A DNA stretch of 64,000 nt from Meloidogyne chitwoodi (lineage: Eukaryota; Nematoda; Chromadorea; Rhabditida; Meloidogynidae): assembly GCA_015183035.1 (NCBI GenBank), contig JACZZP010000001.1, forward strand, positions 2,046,001 to 2,110,000, in the 5' to 3' direction. Below, one piece after another: positions 47,220 through 57,840 of this stretch. The position numbers were made by a program, and so were the translations under genes. The notes beneath the pieces are model-generated. The model did no database searches. It was not told where the DNA came from and worked only from the letters and a program-made list of their open reading frames with translations. The first letter of the stretch is position 1. Every line of letters begins with the position of its first letter.

Positions 47220-49578
47220 ATGAATCAAAATTTGGATTATACAGAAGAATATGGAGATGGTTCTTTTGAATTACAAACTACAATACTTCCAAATGAATGT
47301 AATTTAATTTTAGGCAGTTCTTCCTATGAAAATGCTGCAAATGTTTTTTTTTAATTTTAAAATTAAAAATAAAAATATATTTTTATTTTAAAAAAGGTTC
47401 GTTATTTATTTCGTCATGGAATAATTAATTGGCCTAATTTTACTCATTGTTTACCCAATTGTGGTCTTTGTACACAATTTGCTTCAGATCATGCTTATCA
47501 AATTGTTTTAATTAATTTTAATATTTATTTTATTTATTATTTTAGTATAATTTGGTTGTTATTGGATTTCTTCTTCCATTTATTAGTTTATGTGGCCTTT
47601 GCGGAAATATTCTTTCAGCATTTATTTACAGCAGAGTATAATTATTATTTTATAATAATATTATTTTTAGCCTGCATTACGTCATTCCTACACTGGAAGT
47701 ATTTATTTGTCAGCATTAGGATGCTCAGATACAGCTGTAAAATTAATTAATTTATTTATTTAATTATATTTAAATTAAAAGGTGATATTGACTGCTCTTT
47801 TTCTTTTCTTTATTGACTCAATTAAAAGATATTCTTTAAATCTCTCAATTTTATATGGATCTCTTTCCCCTATTGTATATCCAGCTGGTATGATTGCACA
47901 AACTTGTTCAGTTTATTTTACAATTGTTGCTGCTATTGATTGTTTTGTTCAAGTAAATCAAATTAATTTTGAGAAGTTTTCTAGTGAAGAAGACATTAAT
48001 TAATTAATTAATTAGAATATATTTTTCTACCCAAAATATTTTAAAATTATTTTTTTAGGTTTGTATGCCAATTAAAATTAAAAGAATATTTTCAAGTCAA
48101 TTATTTACAAAATGTGTAACAAGTGGAATTCTTGCCTTTGCCTTTTTATATAATATTCCGTAAAATAAATATTTAATATTTAATTAAAAATATATTATTA
48201 TTTAGACATTGTTTTGAATCAATACTTTTGGATTGTTGGCATCCAACTTTTCAAAGTCAATCTGTTGAAGTATGTCCAGCTCCTTTACGATTTCATCCCA
48301 CGTAAATTTATTATTATTATTAATTTAATTTATTTTTATATTTTAAAGTTATATGTTAATTTATTACAAATATATGTATGCAATATTTTTGGCTGTTGGC
48401 CCACTTCTTGTTCTTATTGCTTTAAATATTATTGTTATTATTGCAACTGTTTTTTGTAAAAAAGGAAACGCTGCTGATAATTTAGCATTAGTAAATTTTT
48501 TTAAAATTAATTTTAAAATAATATTTTATTTTAAAAGATATTAGTTGTTTTATTATTTATTCTTTGTAATACTGTTGCATTGCTCATTAATATATTTGAA
48601 ACAGTTAATAAATTTATTTATTTTTATTTTAAAAATAAATAAATAATTCCTTTAGCATTTATCATCTTCAATGTCTTGGCGTATTAACTATATTATTGAT
48701 ATTTCTAATTTGTAAATAAATATTTCTTTATATAATTAAATGTTTTTATAATTTCAGACTTGTTGTCTTCAATTCTAGCTTTAATTTTGTTATTTAGTAA
48801 TTAATTATTTATTTTATTTTTTAATTATCTTTTTTTAGTTATAATTTTTCACGTCCTTTTCGTTGTACATTTTCTCGACATTTTGGTCCAACAACATCTC
48901 AAGAAAAATCACATTCCTCACTATGTGGTCATTCTCCAATTATAAGACATCATACTATTAATTATACAAATAATAAATTAAAAATTCCTCAAAGAGAAGA
49001 AAATAAAAATGGACAAAATGGTTTAATAAATTAATTATTTAATTTAATTATTTTTTAGAATTAATTCTTAAAAAATATTCTCGTTCTCAATCATTATCTG
49101 CAGTACAAACACCTTTTATAATGGGTAAAAGTTCAAATGAATATTATTTTAAAAAAGAAACAAATAAAATTAAAAAGGAATCTAGAGGAAGTGTTTTTAA
49201 TAGTAAAAGTGAAGAAAAACAACAACAAAATTTTAATGAAAAAACTAAAGTAGAAAATCTACAGAAATTAAATGAACAACCAAAAAAATCTATTTTTGAA
49301 GTTGGGGAAAATTCTGAAAATACAAAAAAGGTCAATATTAAAATAATTTTAATGAAAAACTCAACCAACCTTGCTATATTTCCAATTATCCCCGTTATTT
49401 TGAAAATATTTAAAATATATTTAATTTTAAAGTTTAGATAACCAATTTTGATAAAATAATTAAAAATCAACAAAATGGAGCAAACAGAATAGAATCTGGA
49501 AGTATTTCCATATCTTATAATAAACAAAGGGGAACTATTGATCGTTCAAGTAGTGGATCATCAGGAATATCTGTTTAA
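47220..49578 (+). CDS. FMRFamide-peptide-receptor-like GPCR
   Basis: About 13 exons. N-terminus is acidic with four Cys. TM1 'VVIGFLLPFISLCGLCGN' ends in the conserved GN; TM2 'LSALGCSDTAVILTAL'; TM3 'CSVYFTIVAAIDCFVQVCMP' (ID-C in place of DRY); TM5 'IFLAVGPLLVLIALNI'; TM6 'VLLFILCNTVALLINIFE'; TM7 'NSSFNFVIYYNFSRPFRCTF' with the NSxxNFxIY variant of NPxxY. The TM2 'GCSDT', the degenerate DRY and the TM7 variant are typical of the nematode frpr/FMRFamide-receptor group. A Ser/Lys/Gln-rich cytosolic tail of about 200 residues follows. Ligand is probably a neuropeptide, by family resemblance. Confidence 0.82.
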
Positions 49579-50282
49579 TTATTTTATAATTTGTGATCAT
49601 TTTTATTTTTTTTCATTAAATTTTTAATAAAAAAATTAAAATATTATACTTATAATAATTATTAAAATTAATAATTATTTTCTCCGGTACAAAACTTTTC
49701 CCTAATCTTCTTCTGCATGCGATCATATGAATATTTTACAAAACAAAGTGGAAAATGTTGCTCCAATAATTATTGATAAATATTTATAAAAGCCATTAAA
49801 AATACTACTAAATCACAACTCATCAAAATAATAAAACATTTTTAATATATATTTATCATCTAATTTACAATACTAGTATTTTGGAAGTATTCTAGAAACA
49901 GAAAGTGAATTATTAGATAATAAATCTTAATTATTTGTCAAAGGAATGTATACATGATTGTTTGCTTTTAAAATAAAATTTATGGAAATTGTCTACTATG
50001 GCAAGATTTCTAATGTGAATTTTTAATTATTTTAAATAAATAATTATTATTTATTTAATGTAATAAGAATATTTTAGGTTAACCATATTACAAGTCTAAA
50101 AAGAATTTTTTAACATAAAAATATCTAACTTTGATTAAACATAAGAAAATATGTAAAAGTGTGTTTCATTAAATTATTAAAAATTCACAAAAGAAATCCA
50201 AATATATCAAAAACTTATTAAAGTCCTTATACTATTTATTTATTATATAGATAAAATTAATAGAAATATACTTTTTATTTAT
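49579..50282. other. Intergenic between convergent genes
   Basis: 700 bp AT-rich region between the GPCR and the thioesterase stops. Nothing recognised. Confidence 0.4.
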
Positions 50283-51757
50283 TTATTCCTTCTGCTTGTG
50301 AGATTGAATTTCTTCTTTAATTTGGCGATCTCTAAGAAAATACATATTATGTCGTCCCTTTGCTAAAAGAGCCCCATCTTTCTTTCTAATAAAACTAGCT
50401 TCTGAAAAAGCCATCATCCATCCAATTTTTAAACATTTTCCTTCAATAATAATTTCTTCCCCGATTCTACCAGGCAAAAGATAACTTAATAAAGAAATTT
50501 ATTTTTTTTTATTTTTTTATTATTACCTAACAGAAAGATCAACAGAGACACGGGGACAAGATTCAGTCATTTGAACAGCTCTGGATGTTACTAAAAATAT
50601 TTTAATAAATAAAAAAGAAAAATATTTTAATTTACTTAAATCTGCCATAGAAGCAGTAAATCCTCCGTGCATTGTACCTAAAATATAATAAATTTTAAAA
50701 ATTGTTTTTACTAAAATTCATTAATAAAATCAGAGAAATCCAGGCAAAAATAGTCATATGTATCTTGCAATATTATATTACTTAATATGGATTGCCTGGA
50801 CCAGATAATTAACATGCATAAAATTAAAAAAAATGGATTTATTTAAAAGATTAAGGCCCTTATATATTATAAAATCTAATAATTATATTTCTCAATTTAC
50901 CTCCATTATTCAGATGTTCCTCACCAAGACAAATAGAAATTACTAGAAAAGGAGGTTCAGCACACAAAACATTAACCTAAATTATATTTTTAAATTAATT
51001 AAAATTAAAAAAATTACATTCTTGAAATTTTTGTAAAAATTGTTTTTTTCACTCATCTCTTTAAATAAATTTTTCATTTTATCAAAATAAATGCCTCCTC
51101 CTAAAGCTAAAGAAGGCCAAATAATTTCCAAATCCTTGTTTTTTCTTTCAATAATTCCATTTATTTGAGATTTTTCTTTTTTTGATTTATCTGATAATAT
51201 TGCCAATTGCTGCTTTGCTGTAATTAATATAGAATCATCAGAACGTCGACGAAAACAGGCATTTGTAAAGGCGATAGATTTTCCAGTTTTTAAGCAAGTT
51301 GCTTCAATGGAGACAATCTCACCAATTTTTGCAGCAGATAAATAGCTTAAAAAAGAGGAATTCTTTTTAAAAATATAAAAATAAAAAACACAACACAATA
51401 ATATTCTAGTAAAGTAAACCTGACTGATAATTCAATAGAAACAATTGAACTTTCGGGGAGCAAAAGCTTAACAGAAGTTGCTGTTAAAACATCAACTAAT
51501 GCTGCTATAAATCCTCCATATAATGTGCCTTTATCATTAACATGTTCTTCTGCAACAGTAAATTCAGCTGTTAATCTTCCATTATTTTCAGAAAGACAAC
51601 AAATCTATATAATTTTTTAAATAAATTATTAAATATAAAAATAAAAGTTAACCCCTTTCATTATGCGATTAAAATTTGCACCTCTTCCCATTGTGTCATA
51701 AGCATTTTGAACCAATTGAATAACAGAACCCTGACTGTTTTGTATTTTTGATCCCAT
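50283..51757 (-). CDS. Acyl-CoA thioesterase with two tandem hotdog domains (ACOT13/PaaI type)
   Basis: Exons 51653-51757, 51420-51604, 51018-51345, 50901-50976, 50636-50677, 50527-50590 and 50283-50484 join in phase to about 333 residues. Domain 1 (about 35-160) has 'AEEHVNDKGTLYGGFIAAL' and 'VSIEATCLKTGKSIAFTNA'; domain 2 (about 205-330) has 'GEEHLNNGGTMHGGFTASM' and 'IIIEGKCLKIGWMMAFSEA'. The (H/Y)GG segment in 'GT..GG..a.l.D' is the active-site helix of 4HBT/PaaI thioesterases, which hydrolyse acyl-CoA. In domain 1 the usual His is Tyr; domain 2 keeps HGG but its helix Asp is followed by LIT. ACOT13 itself is a single domain that tetramerises, so a fused pair is unusual. The linker is Lys-rich. 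A decayed copy of part of domain 2 lies at 394-688. Confidence 0.85.
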
Positions 51758-51812
51758 AATAGCAAATCTTTTAATCACACAAAATTATTTAAATTTTCTT
51801 GTATTTACAGGA

Positions 51813-52037
51813 TTGCCAGCGATAACACAAAGTATGCCACTCAAGGCGATTAAACGGGAAATTCTTGTGGCGAAATATATTTATTTTATAAAGTCGCCAA
51901 AAACCAAGATTCTATTCAACGCTATTTTCATTCTTTTTCACTCTTCGCATTACATGCAGTTTGAGCGCAAAAAGAATTACATGAAAAATGATTCGGTGCA
52001 AGGTAATTTTGAGTGTCGACTGAGAGAATTAAATTAA
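51813..52037 (+). other. Exon-like open frame, unassigned
   Basis: A 74-codon frame follows TTTACAG and uses GC-ending codons (GCG, GTG, CGC) unlike its neighbours. 'FIKSPKTKILFNAIFILF' looks like a pre-TM linker plus hydrophobic helix, faintly like the S1 entry of TRP channels. No partner exon is seen. It could be an isolated exon moved here by duplication, or the edge of an element. Confidence 0.25.
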
Positions 52038-52417
52038 ATTATTTAAAATGAATACTTTGGAATAATTTTTTTAATACAAAATATTAGCCCTTTATATGTA
52101 ATTCTAAAGACCAAGGTTCTCAATAATACTATAACGATTGTTCTGAATTAAATGTTATTCATATTTAAAGTTTTGTTGTAGAATTTAGTTACTAACAAGT
52201 CTATTCACTGTTGAATTTAGTGGAATGTTGAAACCTAAATCTTTAGCTTGTATTTAATTTGGGAAATCCGGTAAAAGTATTTTAATGTAAAACTAAAATA
52301 ATTGTAAATTGAGTGATATATGCATACTTAAAATAAATATTTAATTTTTTATTTAATAAATATTATTTATTATAAATAGAATCATTTTCTTTTTTTTTCA
52401 TTTCATTCTTAATTAAT
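52038..52417. other. Intergenic, nothing recognised
   Basis: AT-rich 3' flank of the minus-strand secreted peptide gene. Confidence 0.3.
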
Positions 52418-52663
52418 TTAATGAACAGGCTTTCCACAACAAGACCATACATAATTTTCACCACAACAATTACTAGCCTTATAACCAGGTGATTTTACAC
52501 ATTTTGCCCAACCACAGCTACATTTTGCTGATGTTTTACATAATTCTTTTCCAATTGTTTCCCAAGGCCATTCAAAACGTTTTACACGATTGTGTTGTTC
52601 TCCTTCTATTGCATTAATAGTAAATAATGTTATTAATATTAAATAAATAAATATAATAAACAT
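52418..52663 (-). CDS. Small secreted Cys-rich peptide with dibasic pro-site
   Basis: Single-exon frame of 81 residues. Signal peptide 1-19 (MFIIFIYLILITLFTINA), a short acidic pro-segment, the furin-type site RVKR at about 27-30, then a mature peptide of about 50 residues with eight Cys in the order C-x5-C-x1-C-x4-C-x10-CC-x7-CC, ending CCGKPVH. Signal, RxKR and a compact eight-Cys core is the design of secreted disulfide peptides (defence peptides, effectors, toxin-like folds). I do not recognise the Cys pattern as a named family. It is flanked by other secreted-protein genes on the same strand. Confidence 0.8.
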   Translation of the reverse strand: MFIIFIYLILITLFTINAIEGEQHNRVKRFEWPWETIGKELCKTSAKCSCGWAKCVKSPGYKASNCCGENYVWSCCGKPVH

Positions 52664-53281
52664 TTTTGTGAAAAATAAAAAAATATTAAATTTAAATTTA
52701 TTGTTGAATTTTAAAAAATAAAAGATATTTTTTACTATTTATAGGTATAACTAATCTTTTTTATATTTTATACTACTTGTTTACTTCATTTTTCCTTCCA
52801 ACCTTTTATATTTTTTTATTTAAGAGATTACTCATTTTTAATAATTTATTGTGACATCAAGTACATATTTACCTTTTAAATTCTTAAATAAAATTGAATG
52901 CTTACTAAACAACAAAAATAGGTTGTTTTTATGTTTTTAAATTTTATTTTTTTTTCTCATGATTATTTTAAAGTTTAATCGTATAGATTTTTGTAAACAA
53001 ATAAATTTTTAAATAAAAAATCTTAGTAATCCATAGCAGAGAAATATTTTAAAAAAATTATTATTTTTAAAACCACACACATTATTATTTATTTTTATGT
53101 AAACAAATAGTTTATTTTTTGTTAAAAAATAAATAATCTAATTATAAATTTATTAAAAAATAGTTTTATCTATTTAAATTAATATTTGTGAAATTAATTT
53201 CTAAAATTAAATAAATTAAAAAAAAGTCTAAACTAAAATATTTAAATTTAATTTTCACTAAAGCATTTCTTTGTATCATTT
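52664..53281. other. Intergenic, nothing recognised
   Basis: AT-rich spacer between two minus-strand secreted-protein genes. No TGCACTT box found here. Confidence 0.35.
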
Positions 53282-54929
53282 TTATTCATTTTTTATATTT
53301 TCTTTAATTTTCATCATTCTTTCATTTTCACTCATCCTCTCACTCAAATATTCTATTCCAATTTCTACCCCTAAAAAATTAAAATAATAAATTCATATTT
53401 ATGTTTTTTAACTAAAATTTAAATTTTGTTTAATTTCTCTATTTAATTATTTCAAAATATTATATTCAAAATATATTTACATTTTCCTGCATCTCTTGAT
53501 TTATTTTTAATATTTTCTACCATTTCTTTCATTTCATTAGATGTCAGATTAGGTAGAACTGACATTAATAATTCAAAATATTCAATCGTTTGATTTCCTA
53601 ATTCTATTATTTTGAGAGAATTTAATCCATTTACAAAAAGCCCTTTTTTCCCGTCTTCCTGTTTTTTTTTAAATTATTTTTAAATTTATGAATTTAAACT
53701 TAAATATATTATTTTGGTATGATAGTTTTGTTAGAATATTTATTTAATTTTTAATGGGGATTAAGAATAAAAAAGAGACTTAACTACTAATTTTCCCTTA
53801 AAATTCAATTTTGTTAATTTAAATATATTTATCAATATTTATAATAATTATATTTTTTTTTAAATATGTATTTCTAAATTAAATATATTTATTACCTTTT
53901 TAATATTTATTACATTTAAAAAATGTTCATTAATTTCCTCCATACTACGTAATTTTTTTTGTTGTGCGTAAATTAAATTTCCTTCACATAATTTATTTTT
54001 TTCTTCAATAATTCGATCAACTTCGTGCAAAGAAATTAAAAGATTTATTGCTTTTGGAAAATTAGCTTTTTTCTGTTCCCGAAGGGTTAATTTATTCATA
54101 AATTTTGATATCATTTTTATATTTTTTAAATCATTTTTATTTAATCCTTCGGATATTTCTTCTTTTTTAATATTTTCAATTTTTTTATCATTATTTTTAT
54201 TTTTATTATTTTCTCCCTCAATATTATTATCCTCTACATTATTTTCATCATCATATAAATTTTCATTATATAATATTTTGTCTAATTCAAAAGTCAAATA
54301 ATCAACCAAATCCTTTTGTTCCTATTTTTTAATATAAATTTATAAATATTTATTACTTTTTACTCTTTTAATTATTTAAAAAATAATTAAAATTCTATTA
54401 CTAAATTTCTGTCTTTATTTAAGTATTCTCTTTAATATTAATTGAAGAGGAGATTATATTTTTTTTAATTTAATTTTTCAGACCTTTATTATTTGCTCAT
54501 TTTCAATTTCATTTTTTTCTTTCATTAAATCAAACATTTTAGGAAATTTTGGATTAACCGAAGATAATTTTTGTTTTGAATTTCTATTATTATTATTATT
54601 ATTTGCAATATTTAAAGCACCAAAACGTTTGTGCAAATTAAAATTATTTAGATTTTTTGAAAGCCCATTTGCAAGGATGGATGAGGAACCATTCACTAGA
54701 AAATAATATAATTTTATTTTTTTACATATATTTTACTTATATTAAACAAAGATTGTTTAAAGGAAAGAAATATTTAAAGATTTTATAAATATTAAAAGAT
54801 TAAATTTTATTATCTATTAAAATATATAAACATACTAAAAGAATTATAACACAAAGAAGATGTATTAATTCCAGTTGAATTACAAGAAATTAACAAAATT
54901 GAAATAATACAAATAAATAAGAAATACAT
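53282..54929 (-). CDS. Secreted pioneer protein, family A member 2
   Basis: Exons 54836-54929, 54484-54695, 53896-54321, 53481-53658 and 53282-53370 give about 332 residues. Signal peptide 1-17 (MYFLFICIISILLISCN). Then an Asn-rich stretch, a Glu/Asp/Asn/Lys-rich low-complexity insert and the helical core shared with the gene at 25023: 'LREQKKANFPKAINLLISLH', 'EEKNKLC', 'NVINIKKV', 'ENIKN'. Introns after the signal-peptide exon and inside the TGG codon before the last exon are conserved between the two; this copy has two further introns. An inverted AAAGTGCA/TGCACTTT pair lies 170-190 bp before the ATG. Function unknown; secretion is the only firm inference. Confidence 0.75.
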
Positions 54930-55097
54930 TTCTTAAATTAAATTTTTAAATATTTAAAAATAATTTAAAATTTTTTTTTTTTTTTTAATTTAGTGCAAAA
55001 TATAATGAATTTAAAAGTATCTTCCTTTTACCTTTATATTAAATTATAGACTAAATTCTTAGTAAATAAATAATATTCTTACATCATTTAATAAGTT

Positions 55098-55120
55098 AAA
55101 GTGCAAAAATGATGCACTTT
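55098..55120. promoter_or_regulatory. Palindromic AAAGTGCA-7 bp-TGCACTTT upstream of family A member 2
   Basis: Perfect 8-bp inverted arms at 55098-55105 and 55113-55120, 169-191 bp before the ATG at 54929. The same heptamer pair precedes the domain-RING gene. It matches the TGCMCTT effector-promoter motif that I recall from root-knot nematodes. It could also form a hairpin. Confidence 0.45.
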
Positions 55121-55262
55121 AATAATTCTAAATGTACTTTTATAAATTTTATTTTTGATCAAAAAATATTTTTAAAGAAAAAATATTAATTTAATTATGA
55201 AATTAATTAATAAAATAGCTAGAACATAAAAAAATATTAAAAAAATAAAATAAAAATTAATT

Positions 55263-55893
55263 TCACAAACAACTTTCAGGACAAGATGATTTAAGTGAAA
55301 GATAAATAATAATTTGTAATTTTTCTTTAGCTTCTTTACATTTAACTTTTACATTTGCAATACTAGCACATAAAGACTGATCTCTTAAAGAATAAAAATA
55401 GTAATATTATTTTATTGTCCATAAATTAAATTATGCCAAAAGATAGGTCAATCAGAAAATATTTTTAAAGAATAAACCCTTGAACGAAATGTTAAAGGGA
55501 ATAAAGGTCAGAATATCAAATAAAAATAACTTTTTACGAAGACAACAAATTTTGCACGTTTTAGCACATTTATGTGCAAACTTCTGCCAACCTTAAAATA
55601 ATAATATTTAAATAATTAAAAACATACTATATCTAATAGTAATTTATTTTATAAATCAAAATTTGATTAATTGATTTTCATTTAATTTTTTAAAAACTTT
55701 TAACTCAAAAATGCTAACTTTGATCATTTTCACAAAGATTTTCATTAACAATACCACCATTTAAAAATACAAGCTGACATTGAGAATCAGTATAAATTTC
55801 ATTTTGGCAATTATCAGCATCTGGACCAACACAAAGAATATTTAAAGATGATACAAATAATTGAAAAATTATAAATAAATAAAGGACAAACAT
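55263..55893 (-). CDS. Secreted ShK-like Cys-rich protein
   Basis: Three exons (55719-55893, 55531-55591, 55263-55383) join in phase to about 118 residues; the longest single-exon frame is short, so it is easy to miss. Signal peptide about 1-19 (MFVLYLFIIFQLFVSSLN). Mature part: 'CVGPDADNC', 'DSQCQ', 'NLCENDQSWQKFAHKCAKTC', 'KICC', then a second cluster 'DQSLCASI', 'VKCKEA' and 'SCPESC'. The segment with W...C..TC..C resembles the end of ShKT domains, common in nematode secreted proteins and often involved in channel binding or matrix roles. The fit is partial: Cys spacing before it is not canonical. Lies between family A member 2 and a hAT element. Confidence 0.68.
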
Positions 55894-57093
55894 TTTAAAA
55901 ATTTTTTAAATTTAAAAAGAATAAATTGGGACTATAAATTTAGATTTAATTAAACTTTACTCTTTCATCTATTAAAGACCACATAGCCTTTTCAATCCAT
56001 TTTTTAGAAATTAACATTTAGAAAACAAACAAAAATGTTTTTTTTTCACTTAAGTTTTACAAAATCAGTCAACAAATGCCGCAAGGCAACAACTATGAGT
56101 TACCGTTAAGTAAAAGTCTATCGTATCATGGCAGTGGTCTTAAGAGAGATTTTGAATTCCCTCTACAAAAGAAAATTTTTTCTGAATTTTATTCATGAGG
56201 ACCAGGGATGGGCAAAACTTCCACTTCCACTTCCATATTCCATCTTCCACCATATTCCACCTTTTTAGGACATTTTTCTTCCACCTTCCGTCTTCCGCTT
56301 TTTCGGGTGGAAGATGGAAGTTTTCTGACTATCTTGGTACCCTCTACGTTTTTGTACCGGCCACTTTTTACACCCCCGTACGAGTTACCCGACTATTTGA
56401 AAAAATTTTCTTTTTTTCTCTTTGCAGTGAGAAAAAATATTAAAAGGAAATATTCATCTATAATTAAAAAGGTTTAACCTTTAACGCAAGGGTGGTTGAG
56501 TGGTTTAATGCGTTTTCATATGTCTATTTTGATAAAGGTTCGATTCCTAGGTTAGTTATAAAATATTTTAAGTCATCAATTATTGTTGGGTTAATTTTTC
56601 CTTCATTTTAAAAATTTGGAATAAAAAGAAGACATATTTTTACCTACGGCGAAAAAAGGTAAATTTTCGGTAGCTAAATTACAATAATTTTTCAAAATTT
56701 TCGCCTCGGCGCTAAAACACGAAATTTATTAAAAATTACTCGAACGGTACATGCGCTCAACCAGTGATGTCCCGGTTCCAAATTTTTGTTCGGTTCCGCG
56801 GTTCCGGTTCCGGAGTAGTTCCAATTTTTGACGGTTCCACGGTTCCGGTTCCGGAGCGGTTCCAAAATTTAACGGTTCCTCGGTTCCGGTTCCAAAAAAA
56901 ATCAGTGGTTCCGGAAGCGGTTCCAGAAATTTTTTTTTAAATATGATAAAATAGCATAAAATAAAATTTTTTTATTCAAAAATAATATATTGTCGAAAAT
57001 TGTTCATTCTTTTTTATTCAAATTAAGATGGATCATCAATTTCCGTGAAAGTAATTTTTCTTGAGTCCGATTATTAAGGCCTCGAGTCATTAT

Positions 57094-57840
57094 CAGTGGT
57101 TGGAAATTTCAATTTTGCTCGTACTCGACACGTACTTCGTACCAGCTATTTTTATTCCCTCGTACTCGTACCTCGTACCAGTCTTATTTTTACCCTCGTG
57201 CTCGTACCTCGTACTTTCCTTATATTTTTTCTTGCGTTTTGGGTAAATTTTCATAAATTTAGTTTTTTCATAGCGCCGCAGGCGAAAATTTTGAAAAATT
57301 ATTGCACTTTAGTTGCTAAAAATTCATCATTTTCAGCGCCGCAGGCAAAAATTTTTAAAATTTTTAAACATCTGCTGCCAAAAATTACACTTTTTAGTGC
57401 CGTAGAAGAAAATTTCTGATTTAATTTTGCTTCTAAAATTTTTAAAAAATAAGTGACTCTAGCAGCAATTAATAACTCCAAATTCCTTTCCCTTATTAAA
57501 GGATTCGAACCTCAACCAATTTACTAAAACAGACTAACGCACTAACCACTAAACCATATATGCATACTTGGAAAAAATTAGTAAATTACATATATATAAA
57601 CATTCCTTTTCTTTTCTCGCTTGTAAAAATAAACTGGGGGAAGAGGAATGGAGTGAAAATTTTATTTCCACATGGAAAAGAAAGAAATTTGGCGAAAATT
57701 TAAACCTTAAGTAAGAGAGTACGAGCTCGTACTCCTCGTGTACCTCGTATTTTAGTCATTTTTTCCCTCGTACTCGTACTTCGTACCAAAGTACGAGTAC
57801 GAGTACGAGTACGAAATTTGGTACGATTTTCCAACCACTG
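57094..57840. mobile_element. hAT-like element C, innermost transposon
   Basis: Termini CAGTGGTTGGAAA and TTTCCAACCACTG, with 'cgtactcgtacctcgtacc' repeats at both ends. Flanks GTCATTAT and GCCAATGG agree at only four of eight positions, so the target duplication is decayed or absent. Carries an inverted SINE copy. Confidence 0.75.
57240..57600 (-). mobile_element. tRNA-derived SINE inside hAT C
   Basis: On the minus strand: A box TGGTTTAGTGG (57546-57556) and a perfect B box GGTTCGAATCC (57501-57511), then body repeats 'tttttggcagc' and 'ttttcgcctgcggcgct' twice, ending near 'aaatttatgaaaattta'. Same family as the copy at 56481 and the body at 46080. The anticodon arm cannot be folded convincingly. 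Confidence 0.7.

Noticed and set aside
56487..56560. Functional tRNA genes at the A/B-box sites (5.9, 56.5 and 57.5 kb)
   Set aside because: The boxes are good but the acceptor, T and anticodon stems do not pair, and two of the three share a SINE body.
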